This document shows positions 1 through 11,450 of a stretch of DNA of 36,099 nt, one piece after another. The notes below the pieces were generated by a model, which saw nothing but the letters and a program-made list of their open reading frames with translations, was not told the DNA's origin and did not search any database. The first letter of the stretch is position 1, and every line of letters begins with the position of its first letter. The translations under genes were made by a program, and so were the position numbers. The stretch is from positions 54,914 through 91,012 of the forward strand of contig JAHFEF010000007.1 in assembly GCA_023248545.1 (NCBI GenBank), in the 5' to 3' direction. Source of the stretch: Myxococcales bacterium. Lineage in GTDB: Bacteria > Myxococcota > UBA727 > JABDBI01.

Positions 1-75
1 GCGCCATTGATCCCTGTTCTGACTCAAACCAACGCTGAACGCGTAAAGTGGTTGAAAACCATCCTAATGTTATGA
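1..75 (+). CDS. C-terminal end of an unidentified protein (partial)
   Basis: An open frame enters from the left edge and ends at TGA 73-75. It encodes about 24 residues ending WLKTILML. The stop lies six bases before the stop of the convergent gene on the other strand, which fits a real gene end. Too little is visible to name a family. It could also be a chance open frame. Confidence 0.4.
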   Translation, partial: APLIPVLTQTNAERVKWLKTILML

Positions 76-81
76 TTTTTG

Positions 82-600
82 TCAAACATCATAGGCCGGT
101 TTTCCGACCGAGAGGCTTGGCTGCATGACGGGTGTTAACTCAGCTCTCCGATAGGTTCTAGGTGTGGGTTCTACTGGGTGAATGCTTTTGATGCCCGAGT
201 GGTCTTCGTAAAACTCGACCTTCATGGGCGTTGCGTAGCCTTTTAAAAAGAGCCGGTCAGAGGTTAGCTTCAGTGTCAGATGTAATAGAACCCGGCCCTG
301 GAGCAGTTTGGCAATTGGCTCTGGGAATCCTTCTTGTTTTAAAGCTTGGATGCCATAATCCCGCCGCCTGAGCCAAATAGATGGCCCAAATGCGATCCCG
401 AAGAACTTCTGATAACCGCCTGAGAGTACCTGCTTGCCTATAATCAGCAGGCCAAATTGCTTTAAAACCACGCGCTCGCGGTCCCAGATGCTCTGGGTTC
501 CTTGGGACACGCGTTCCCAGGTTCCGCCTACTGGGTAAATCAGGCTTAAGACGGTTCCCAAAGCCAAAAAAGCGAGTATGATAATTCCCAAACTAAACAT
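82..600 (-). CDS. Hypothetical single-span membrane protein
   Basis: A protein of 172 residues if it starts at ATG 598-600. A TTG start at 640-642 would add 14 residues but would run into tadA, so I prefer the ATG. The first ~25 residues are strongly hydrophobic (FSLGIIILAFLALGTVLSLI), giving one N-terminal membrane anchor. The rest is soluble with many basic residues and proline. I recognise no family. It is divergent from tadA with only 26 bases between the two starts, so their promoters must overlap. Function unknown. Confidence 0.6.
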   Translation of the reverse strand: MFSLGIIILAFLALGTVLSLIYPVGGTWERVSQGTQSIWDRERVVLKQFGLLIIGKQVLSGGYQKFFGIAFGPSIWLRRRDYGIQALKQEGFPEPIAKLLQGRVLLHLTLKLTSDRLFLKGYATPMKVEFYEDHSGIKSIHPVEPTPRTYRRAELTPVMQPSLSVGKPAYDV

Positions 601-626
601 AGCAAAAAGAGTGTAGGTATTTTTTG

Positions 627-1049
627 ATGGAGAAGCAACCAATCGATGAACAATGGATGCATGAGGCTCTCACATTGGCCTACCATGCCGCCAAACTCGG
701 AGAAGTTCCGATTGGCGCCGTGGTGGTTCATGAGGGCCAAATCGTCGGTCGAGGGTTTAATCGTCGCGAGAGTGATCAGGACCCCCTCGCGCATGCAGAG
801 ATTTTGGCTCTCCGAGAGGCTTCCCAGTACTTAAAACGCTGGCGTCTCACGGGTTGTACGCTTTACGTGACGCTTGAGCCATGCCCCATGTGTACCGGTG
901 CGCTCGTCAATGCCCGAGTAGACCGGTTGGTCTATGGGACGACCGATGTCAAGAGCCGGATCAATCACCAGGTTGATAGCACGGCAGGTGTCTTGGCTGA
1001 GGAATCGAGTGCGATACTCAAGGCTTTCTTTCAGAAGCTGCGCCATTGA
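627..1049 (+). CDS. tadA: tRNA-specific adenosine deaminase TadA
   Basis: TadA converts adenosine 34 to inosine in the tRNA-Arg(ACG) anticodon, so that one tRNA reads several codons. The zinc and catalytic motifs of the cytidine/deoxycytidylate deaminase fold are intact: HAEILAL supplies the zinc-binding His and the proton-shuttling Glu, and EPCPMCTGA supplies the two Cys ligands. The tail (NHQVDSTAGVLAEE) matches TadA rather than free-base deaminases. The length of 140 residues is normal. A TTG directly precedes the ATG, but the ATG at 627 is the natural start. grpE follows after 34 bases. Confidence 0.93.
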   Translation: MEKQPIDEQWMHEALTLAYHAAKLGEVPIGAVVVHEGQIVGRGFNRRESDQDPLAHAEILALREASQYLKRWRLTGCTLYVTLEPCPMCTGALVNARVDRLVYGTTDVKSRINHQVDSTAGVLAEESSAILKAFFQKLRH

Positions 1050-1083
1050 CGCTTAGGGCGTACGTGCTTAGAGTTTAAGCCCT

Positions 1084-5492
<4,409 letters not shown>

Positions 5493-5493
<1 letters not shown>

Positions 5494-5894
5494 TGAATAC
5501 GAAGACGCTCTTAAATGTCGGTGGCACCCGCAACATACATGGCACGCGCATATCTCGGCGTGTGAAATGTGACAAGTGCGGCTCGGAAGACCATATTACG
5601 GCCCGACCCTCTCGAACTCAAGGGACTTTTTGTCGTGCCTGTGCTTTGCACATCATGAATGCTTTAGAAGTAGGCAAAAAAGCGCCACGAAATATGAGGC
5701 AGCATACTTGCTCCAACTGCCGCCAAGTTTTTGCGTTGCCGGTTCATGTCGAACTGAAGAAAGATTCTTTGTGCCCCAATTGTCTGCACGGCTTTGAAAC
5801 TTGGCGTGGTTCCCTCGAGATGCCAGTCGAGGCTCGAGAAAGCATGAGTTGTGAACTGAGAAAATCAGGCGTATTGCTGCGTAAACACGCATGA
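5493..5894 (+). CDS. Tandem CxxC-x17-CxxC zinc-ribbon protein
   Basis: A basic protein of 133 residues with two copies of the same metal-binding module. Copy one has CDKC, 17 residues, then CRAC (about residues 26-50). Copy two has CSNC, again exactly 17 residues, then CPNC (about 73-97). The regular spacing matches the small CxxC-x17-CxxC class of zinc ribbons, found in bacterial proteins of unknown function; I infer zinc binding and possible nucleic-acid binding. It starts with GTG sharing a base with the preceding stop, and overlaps the helicase gene by ATGA (5891-5894), so it may act with the helicase. Function unproven. Confidence 0.7.
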
Positions 5895-7819
5895 ACTTCG
5901 AACAACTATTAAGCCCCAGCCAATATCAGGCCGCCACGACGTTAGATGCTCCGATTTGTATTTTGGCCGGGGCTGGTACAGGCAAAACACGCGTCATCAC
6001 ACACCGGATAGCCTATTTGATTTCCCAGGGCGTTCGGCCAGAAAGCATCTTAGGGCTTACTTTTACCAATAAAGCCGCAGGTGAAATGCGCGAGCGTGTA
6101 GAACACCTGCTCCCCGGTGTTTCTCGGAGCGTAGAACTAGGCACTTTTCATGGATTAAGTGCCAAATTGCTCCGAAAATATGGCTATTTTGTAGGCATTT
6201 CCCCGAGTTTTGTGATCTATGACTCGGCTGACAGTGGCAAGCTTTTGAAAGAGCTGGCTTTGGTACGGTTAAACCTGTCCAAAGACTATCTCTCTTTTTA
6301 TGAGACCCAATTAGAGAACTGGCAAAACGAGGGTATCCTGCCAGAACAAGTCGCCACGCATGGGGATCAACGCCTGATGCGTGCCAAAGAACTTTATGGC
6401 TTGTATTGTGAACGTCTTCAAGAAATCGGGGCGTTAGATTTTAATAGTATTCTCACAAAAATGCGCGAATTGGTTCGGCATCCCGAAGGACTTTTGCTTT
6501 TACAAGCGCGCTTTCGGCATATCTTGGTCGACGAGTACCAAGATACCAATACCGTGCAGTCTGAAATAGTTTATGCGCTGGGCAAACAAGCGGATTCGAT
6601 TGCGATTGTCGGCGATGATGACCAGTCTATTTATGGCTGGCGCGGGGCGAAGCCTTATAATCTAGAAGATTTCTTGGCCAAGATGCCTGGCTCCAAATTA
6701 ATCAAACTCGAAGAAAATTATCGTTCAACGTCAGCGATTTTAAACACCGCGAACGCCGTGATTGCGCACAATGATAGACGGTTAGGCAAAAGCCTAGTGT
6801 CTGTGTCTGGCATGGGCAACCTGGTTCGCGTGATCAAAACAACGAATGATCGCTACGAAGCTGAGTTGGTTGTCCACCATATTGAACAAAAAGTCCGCCA
6901 GGGTAAGAGCTTGAACGAGATTGCGATCTTAATGCGCGCCAATGCGCAGTCTCGATCTTTTGAAGAAGCGTTGAGATTTGCACGATTGCCGTATCGATTG
7001 GTTGGTGGCGTGAAGTTTTATGACCGCAAAGAAATCAAAGATATTTTGTCTACTTTGCGTGCGGCCATCAATCCGAAGAGCGACTTAGATTTGATCCGGT
7101 CGATTTTAGCGAGCAAACAGGGTGTCGGGGAGACGAGCTTGTCTAAGGCCCAGAGTCATGCGAGTGCACAGGGCCTCGGGTTGTTTTCTGTGTTTTTATC
7201 CAAAGAAGAATTAGTCAAGGCCTGCATATCGTCGAAGACAGCCGACAAGATTAAAAGCTTCGCAGAATCTTTGGCTGATTTAGGCAAGGCTGATTTAAAC
7301 GCCGCTGAAGCGATTCAAAGAGCGCTTGAGATCAGCGGCCGCGAAGACAAACTCGAAGAAGAACGTCTCGAAAATATCGAACAGCTTATTTCTGCCGCCC
7401 AGCAATATGTCGAAGACTGCGAGGTTTACGATCAAGATCCCTCAGCCTTAGGTTTTCTTGAAAGCACGGCGTTGTTATCCAGCGTCGATGAAATGAATAC
7501 TAATTCGGGTGCTGTCACACTCATGACACTTCATGCGGCCAAGGGTCTCGAATTTAACTCCGTGTTTATGGTGGGCATGGAAGAATATGGTTTCCCACAT
7601 GCGAGGGCCTTAGAAGAAGATGCAAAGCCTGACCAGCTCGAAGAAGAAAGGCGTCTTGCCTATGTCGGCATGACGCGGGCGAGGCAAGATCTGGTTTTAA
7701 CTTATGCCACTCGGAGACTCATTCGGGGCCAAGTCAAGGGCAGGGCCCCCAGCCGATTCTTACGAGAATTGCCCAAAGAATGGGTGGTGGGGGATCTGCC
7801 CTATCAGCACAAATATTGA
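5891..7819 (+). CDS. uvrD: UvrD/PcrA/Rep-type superfamily 1 DNA helicase
   Basis: A 3'-5' DNA helicase for repair or replication restart. All superfamily 1A motifs are present in order: I AGAGTGKTRVITHRIAYL, Ia TFTNKAAGEM, II LVDEYQDTN, III VGDDDQSIYGWRGA, IV ENYRST, V VTLMTLHAAKGLEF, VI RLAYVGMTRARQDL. It is 642 residues long, shorter than UvrD or PcrA (about 720) because the C-terminal tail after motif VI is nearly absent; this is closer to Rep. The symbol is therefore tentative. It ends the coupled run that began with grpE. Confidence 0.9.
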   Translation: MNFEQLLSPSQYQAATTLDAPICILAGAGTGKTRVITHRIAYLISQGVRPESILGLTFTNKAAGEMRERVEHLLPGVSRSVELGTFHGLSAKLLRKYGYFVGISPSFVIYDSADSGKLLKELALVRLNLSKDYLSFYETQLENWQNEGILPEQVATHGDQRLMRAKELYGLYCERLQEIGALDFNSILTKMRELVRHPEGLLLLQARFRHILVDEYQDTNTVQSEIVYALGKQADSIAIVGDDDQSIYGWRGAKPYNLEDFLAKMPGSKLIKLEENYRSTSAILNTANAVIAHNDRRLGKSLVSVSGMGNLVRVIKTTNDRYEAELVVHHIEQKVRQGKSLNEIAILMRANAQSRSFEEALRFARLPYRLVGGVKFYDRKEIKDILSTLRAAINPKSDLDLIRSILASKQGVGETSLSKAQSHASAQGLGLFSVFLSKEELVKACISSKTADKIKSFAESLADLGKADLNAAEAIQRALEISGREDKLEEERLENIEQLISAAQQYVEDCEVYDQDPSALGFLESTALLSSVDEMNTNSGAVTLMTLHAAKGLEFNSVFMVGMEEYGFPHARALEEDAKPDQLEEERRLAYVGMTRARQDLVLTYATRRLIRGQVKGRAPSRFLRELPKEWVVGDLPYQHKY

Positions 7820-7839
7820 CTTCAACCAATGGAGGTTTT

Positions 7840-8052
7840 ATGGCCAGACCGAGTGAAAGAATTTTGAGAATGAGCTCTGTCATGAAACTCGCAATAGAAG
7901 TTTTTGAGAATGAAAATCTGGCGATCACTTGGATGAAAACACCCAATCAAGCTCTTCAACGCGCAGAGCCTTTGGACCTGATGGATACGGAACCAGGAGC
8001 CGTCTCTATTAAAGCGGTGCTCAATGCAATCGCAACGGGTAGTGCGGCATAA
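7840..8052 (+). CDS. Orphan antitoxin with Xre/MbcA/ParS toxin-binding domain (DUF2384-like)
   Basis: A 70-residue protein with a strong ribosome-binding site (GGAGG at 7831-7835) before ATG 7840. Its core fits the toxin-binding domain of RES-type antitoxins: AIEVFENENLAITWMKTPN, then LQRAEPLDLMDTEPGA and a closing VLNAIATGS. The usual Xre-like DNA-binding half is missing or reduced to a few residues. A RES-domain toxin gene normally follows at once, but 8053-8246 holds no credible reading frame. It starts 20 bases after the helicase gene. It may be a remnant of a toxin-antitoxin pair or a solitary regulator. Confidence 0.65.
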   Translation: MARPSERILRMSSVMKLAIEVFENENLAITWMKTPNQALQRAEPLDLMDTEPGAVSIKAVLNAIATGSAA

Positions 8053-8246
8053 TTAATCCACTGCATACAGCTTGATCGAGGATTCAAATTCGATAGTCGG
8101 ATGTTGAATGTCTAAGCAGGCAGATCTCTTGTAAGCATTTTTATCTTTACAGATAGAGAATGGCATCTTAAGGGGTTCTGATTGATGAAGTGTTTAAATA
8201 ATGGTGTTTAAACTCTTTCAGCTTGAAAATTTAGAGGACACATAAA

Positions 8247-8726
8247 ATGAAAAAAATAGCATCTTTAGTTATGTTGGTGACGTCGTTATCGTTTGCAAAC
8301 CCACGCGATTCAGAAGCAATGGACAGAGCAGGACAAGAAAAGATCGCTTCGATGGTTGCAGCGGCTCTCGTGATTGCATTGGCAGAACAGGGGGGTCATC
8401 TCATCGGTCTTCCTCCATCGGCCGTAAAGACAGTTGATCTTTCTGCTGTATTGATGGGCTTAGGAATTGCTTTCAAAGATCCGTCGTTGAAAGATTATGC
8501 CTTGCGAGCACCGATTGCTTTATTGACCACGAAAGCAACTTCTCTTGAACTGGCTCAAACTGTGATCCATAAGATTCCATTCGGTCTTGGAGAAGCTTTG
8601 AAAGCCATGAAAGATGACGGTAAAACTTTGGTTGCGATTGCTGTTTACGAGGCATTTTCGAAACCAGCGTATGAACGCTTCCGAGATAACACAGAATTGG
8701 GAAGATCAATTGTTCATGGAGAGTAA
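8247..8726 (+). CDS. Small exported protein, family with the gene at 25118
   Basis: A protein of 159 residues with a signal peptide (KKIASLVMLVTSLSFAN, likely cut near residue 18). The mature chain has two hydrophobic stretches (MVAAALVIALAEQ and LSAVLMGLGIAF) and is otherwise helical. It aligns with the protein at 25118-25570: GLGIAFKDPSL against GMGAAIQNPTL, and KIPFGLGEAL against NVPLVGQAL. I recognise no wider family. The 194 bases before it hold no gene and no convincing promoter. An intrinsic terminator follows at 8754. Function unknown; an exported or membrane-active role is inferred. Confidence 0.7.
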   Translation: MKKIASLVMLVTSLSFANPRDSEAMDRAGQEKIASMVAAALVIALAEQGGHLIGLPPSAVKTVDLSAVLMGLGIAFKDPSLKDYALRAPIALLTTKATSLELAQTVIHKIPFGLGEALKAMKDDGKTLVAIAVYEAFSKPAYERFRDNTELGRSIVHGE

Positions 8727-8753
8727 TTCTTACCATTTGCTTAAGTAAAGTTT

Positions 8754-8779
8754 AAGGCCCTCAAACTAGGGGGCTTTTT
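8754..8779 (+). terminator. Intrinsic terminator after the exported-protein gene
   Basis: Stem 8754-8762 (AAGGCCCTC) pairs with 8769-8777 (GGGGGCTTT, with two G-T pairs) around the loop AAACTA, and a run of T follows. It sits 27 bases after the stop of the gene at 8247 and only seven bases before the ATG of the MutS-like gene. It may therefore act as an attenuator for that gene as well as an end for the first. Confidence 0.75.
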
Positions 8780-8786
8780 GCGTGTT

Positions 8787-10349
8787 ATGTTCCAAATAAT
8801 TCTTTTAATTTTTATTTTTTCTGGCCAACTTTTTTCAGATCCATTGCTTGTTTATTTGCGTGAGCGTCCTAATAATCCGAATGAACAGTTTGTTTTGGGT
8901 TGGAAGAACTCAGAGTGGATGGATTTAAACGGTGACTTGCTGTTTAGGAACTTAATATCAGATCATATGCGGCTGACTTCTGGGATGGCCGAGTTTATGT
9001 ATTTGCTTCAACCTATTTCAAACATCCAAAAATTAGAAGATCGTCGAAAAATTATTCTTGAGATTGATTCGCAATTTGAGCCATTGGATGCTGCTGTTGC
9101 TGATTTGGTTGACGATGAAGACGGCTTGATAAAAATTCTTGAAAAATCAGCTCAAAAACCAGAAAAACCCATTTCAAAATTGCTGATAAATGGTGCAATT
9201 ATTTCTGCTGCTTCAGTTTATGGCACCAAGATGACCGTATCGCGTATGCGACATGACTTTTCTGTGAGAAATTGGCCGTATCTATTGATGACTTTGCTGA
9301 GTTTGCCCCTAAGTTTGTATCATGCGACTCAGGAGGTTCTTGATGTTGTCACTCAAGCCAAATCCGGAATGGAAAAGTGCAGCAGAGATGTTTACAAACT
9401 TTCATTGGCGATAAAAAAGCTGAAAAATATCAAAAAAATAGTCGAGCAGTCTTCGATACTATCAGTTGTTTTTTCTCCGATTATAGGCTTTGAAGATTTG
9501 GCTCTTATTGATCCGCAATTTGAAAAGCTGTTGACCGATATCGATTCTGGCAGTTATTGGCCATCAGGAAATGAATCTATTTTTGAGCGCGCACTCAATT
9601 ACAAAGAAGTTTTTCAAACCGTCTTATCAAGCCTCGGGAGGCTGGATGCTTATTTAACGGTTATACGCATCTACCGAGATCGTCTACGGAAAGGCTTACC
9701 TGTGACGTGGGCTACTTTTGATCAAAAGGCTAAAAAACCAACGTTTAAATTCAAAAATCTAGGAAATCCACTGTTGCCAGATTCTGTCCCCAATGATTTT
9801 GCTTTATCGGGTCATGCGATTTTTAATGGACCAAGTACGTGTGGAAAATCAGCGGCGATGAAGTCTATCGCATGGGCTCATATACTCGGGCAATCTATTT
9901 TATTGGTTCCAGCCGAAGAGGCACATTTTGCAATTGTTGAGCAATTTAGGACCTATTTTAATATTGGTGATAATATCGCCAGTGGTAAATCGAGCTTCAA
10001 AGCCCAAAATTTGGCCATGAAAAAATTGGAGTCAGGGTTATCTCAAAAGACGCTGCTATTGGTCGACGAGCCTTATAAAGGCGTTCCAGGAAAAATTGGT
10101 GAAAATTTAGTGGTTGATTTTATTGAACGTGTAATAAAAAATGAAAATAGTTCACTATTACTATCGACGCACTATGAACGACCTTGTTATCTGGGGTCAG
10201 AGTTTCAGTATTTCCAGCCTGAGCTGATCGAAGACAATGGTTTCTTTAAGAGAACGTACAGGATGCTGCCTGGAGTCGCTGCTTGGTGGTTTGAAAATCA
10301 AAATAGGAAATCAGATGCATTTATTCAGCAAATATTTCAAGAGAATTAG
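8787..10349 (+). CDS. Membrane-anchored or exported MutS-like ATPase
   Basis: The C-terminal half is a MutS-family ATPase domain. With the start at ATG 8787 (520 residues; a TTG at 8778 is possible) I see NPLLPDSVPNDFALSG, Walker A GPSTCGKS (residues 348-355), LVPAEEA, the signature-like GDNIASGKSSF, Walker B LLLVDEP (Asp 427, Glu 428) and STHYERP. These follow MutS order, with Ser-Thr-Cys in place of the usual Asn-Met-Gly of the P-loop. There is no mismatch-recognition domain. The N-terminus is FQIILLIFIFSGQLFSDP, a signal peptide or anchor, and two more hydrophobic segments lie near residues 130-146 and 165-185. No ribosome-binding site is obvious. Its substrate is unknown; DNA repair seems unlikely. 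Confidence 0.8.
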   Translation: MFQIILLIFIFSGQLFSDPLLVYLRERPNNPNEQFVLGWKNSEWMDLNGDLLFRNLISDHMRLTSGMAEFMYLLQPISNIQKLEDRRKIILEIDSQFEPLDAAVADLVDDEDGLIKILEKSAQKPEKPISKLLINGAIISAASVYGTKMTVSRMRHDFSVRNWPYLLMTLLSLPLSLYHATQEVLDVVTQAKSGMEKCSRDVYKLSLAIKKLKNIKKIVEQSSILSVVFSPIIGFEDLALIDPQFEKLLTDIDSGSYWPSGNESIFERALNYKEVFQTVLSSLGRLDAYLTVIRIYRDRLRKGLPVTWATFDQKAKKPTFKFKNLGNPLLPDSVPNDFALSGHAIFNGPSTCGKSAAMKSIAWAHILGQSILLVPAEEAHFAIVEQFRTYFNIGDNIASGKSSFKAQNLAMKKLESGLSQKTLLLVDEPYKGVPGKIGENLVVDFIERVIKNENSSLLLSTHYERPCYLGSEFQYFQPELIEDNGFFKRTYRMLPGVAAWWFENQNRKSDAFIQQIFQEN

Positions 10350-10839
10350 TTTTTTTCTGTTTGCTTGTTGTTGTTTTGCAAGCGATGAAGAAAATTATCA
10401 CGAGCTTGGTCGTGATTATGTGATTTGTAAGTGGAACATAGAGATTCCTGGATTACGAAATCTTTGTTTAGATGACAGAGTTCTATTGCATGAGGGCAGT
10501 CAAGAAGCGTGTCAACGTTGGAGGTCTCAGGATAGAGTTTCTGTCTTGAAGCCTAGAGTCGAGGAAGCTCATGAACGGGCCAAAGAGGCTTTAAATGCTT
10601 GGTGCTGGCACGCTTTGGACTATTTTTCTCAAGTTAAAAATATTTCTCAAGCTAGTTTGAAGATAATTCATGAAATTCAAGATACTTTGCCTACAGAAAC
10701 ACCTGTTGTGAATCCTAAGATGAGTTTTGAATCAGGGATTAGTAACTATTACGATACGATAATTTTGTTCGGAGGACTGTTCTTATGGAGTAAAATCCAG
10801 CCTTTGAAGCAATGGGCTAGAAAGTGCAGCCGAACATAG
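10315..10839 (+). CDS. Exported, C-terminally anchored partner of the MutS-like protein
   Basis: A protein of 174 residues. ATG 10315 is chosen because AGGA lies about ten bases upstream and a signal sequence follows (ISFFLFACCCFAS). The gene starts 35 bases inside the MutS-like gene, so the two are coupled. The exported middle part is charged, helical and has several Cys (VICKW, NLCLDD, EACQRW, AWCWH). A membrane span (DTIILFGGLFLWS) and a basic tail close the chain, predicting an extracytoplasmic domain tethered to the inner membrane. No family recognised. Its 3' end overlaps the convergent pabC by 57 bases. Confidence 0.65.
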   Translation: MHLFSKYFKRISFFLFACCCFASDEENYHELGRDYVICKWNIEIPGLRNLCLDDRVLLHEGSQEACQRWRSQDRVSVLKPRVEEAHERAKEALNAWCWHALDYFSQVKNISQASLKIIHEIQDTLPTETPVVNPKMSFESGISNYYDTIILFGGLFLWSKIQPLKQWARKCSRT

Positions 10840-11436
10840 CAAACCCACCCCTGTGCCAGCGAGCCAAAGCTGGCCTTTGATTTCGCTCGGTTTCAAATAG
10901 GCCCTCCTAATTTTGAAGCCGAGTTTTTGCATCTGTAAACAAATCTGTTGCCGCGTGATACCCTCGATGCCGCCCTCTAAAATTGTCAGCGTTTTTCCCT
11001 GACGAACCAGCAGGCTGGTTCTTGTTCCGTCGACCAAATAGCCGTCTTGATTACACAACAAGCCTTCGAATGCGCCGTGCTCTTGGGCTTGTTGATAGGC
11101 GATATCATAAACTTGTCGTTGATTGGTTTTAAGTTGGCTCGTCGCGATTTGATCCGAAAGATAGACTGTGACGCCGTGTGTATAGGCTTCTGGAGGTGGC
11201 AGATTGAGTTCTCGTGTTTTGATTTCGTAGTTGTTTTTATTGAAACTGAGTCGAATCAGTGCAAGTGGATTCTGAATCCGCGAAGCGGTGGCATTGATAT
11301 AGCCCCGGGTATGAACCCGGGGTGATGGGATTTTCAGCCCTGCCAGTTTGGCATGCAGCTCTAACCTTGCCAAATGCTCATCAAGCCACTGTGGCTTGCC
11401 ATTGATGACTCGAAGGGTTGTAAAGACTTCAAACAT
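10783..11436 (-). CDS. pabC: 4-amino-4-deoxychorismate lyase (class IV aminotransferase family)
   Basis: PabC splits aminodeoxychorismate into p-aminobenzoate and pyruvate for folate synthesis. The 217-residue protein has the class IV PLP fold: catalytic Lys 103 in SQLKTNQ, LCNQDGYLVDGT in the middle, and GITRQQI for the phosphate site. It is short compared with the usual 260-290, and branched-chain or D-amino acid aminotransferase remains a weaker option. A PabA-type amidotransferase gene on the same strand supports PabC. fic separates the two. No pabB is visible. The C-terminal end overlaps the convergent gene at 10839. Confidence 0.8.
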   Translation of the reverse strand: MFEVFTTLRVINGKPQWLDEHLARLELHAKLAGLKIPSPRVHTRGYINATASRIQNPLALIRLSFNKNNYEIKTRELNLPPPEAYTHGVTVYLSDQIATSQLKTNQRQVYDIAYQQAQEHGAFEGLLCNQDGYLVDGTRTSLLVRQGKTLTILEGGIEGITRQQICLQMQKLGFKIRRAYLKPSEIKGQLWLAGTGVGLLCSAALSSPLLQRLDFTP

Positions 11437-11450
11437 GGAGTCTATCGTCT

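Noticed and set aside
1-10. The ten bases gcgccattga occur at 1-10 and again at 1040-1049.
   Set aside because: Flanking bases differ at once; a single ten-base match across separate coding ends is expected by chance and shows no repeat boundary.
8053-8246. A RES toxin or small gene after the antitoxin-like gene.
   Set aside because: No frame of useful length with a start and ribosome-binding site in either strand; a TTGATG-like box at 8182 lacks a fitting -10.
8787-10349. Reading the MutS-like gene as a simple ABC transporter ATPase.
   Set aside because: The order NPLLP, GPSTCGKS, VPAEEA, GDNIASGKSSF, LLLVDEP, STHYERP follows MutS; the ABC signature LSGGQ is absent.
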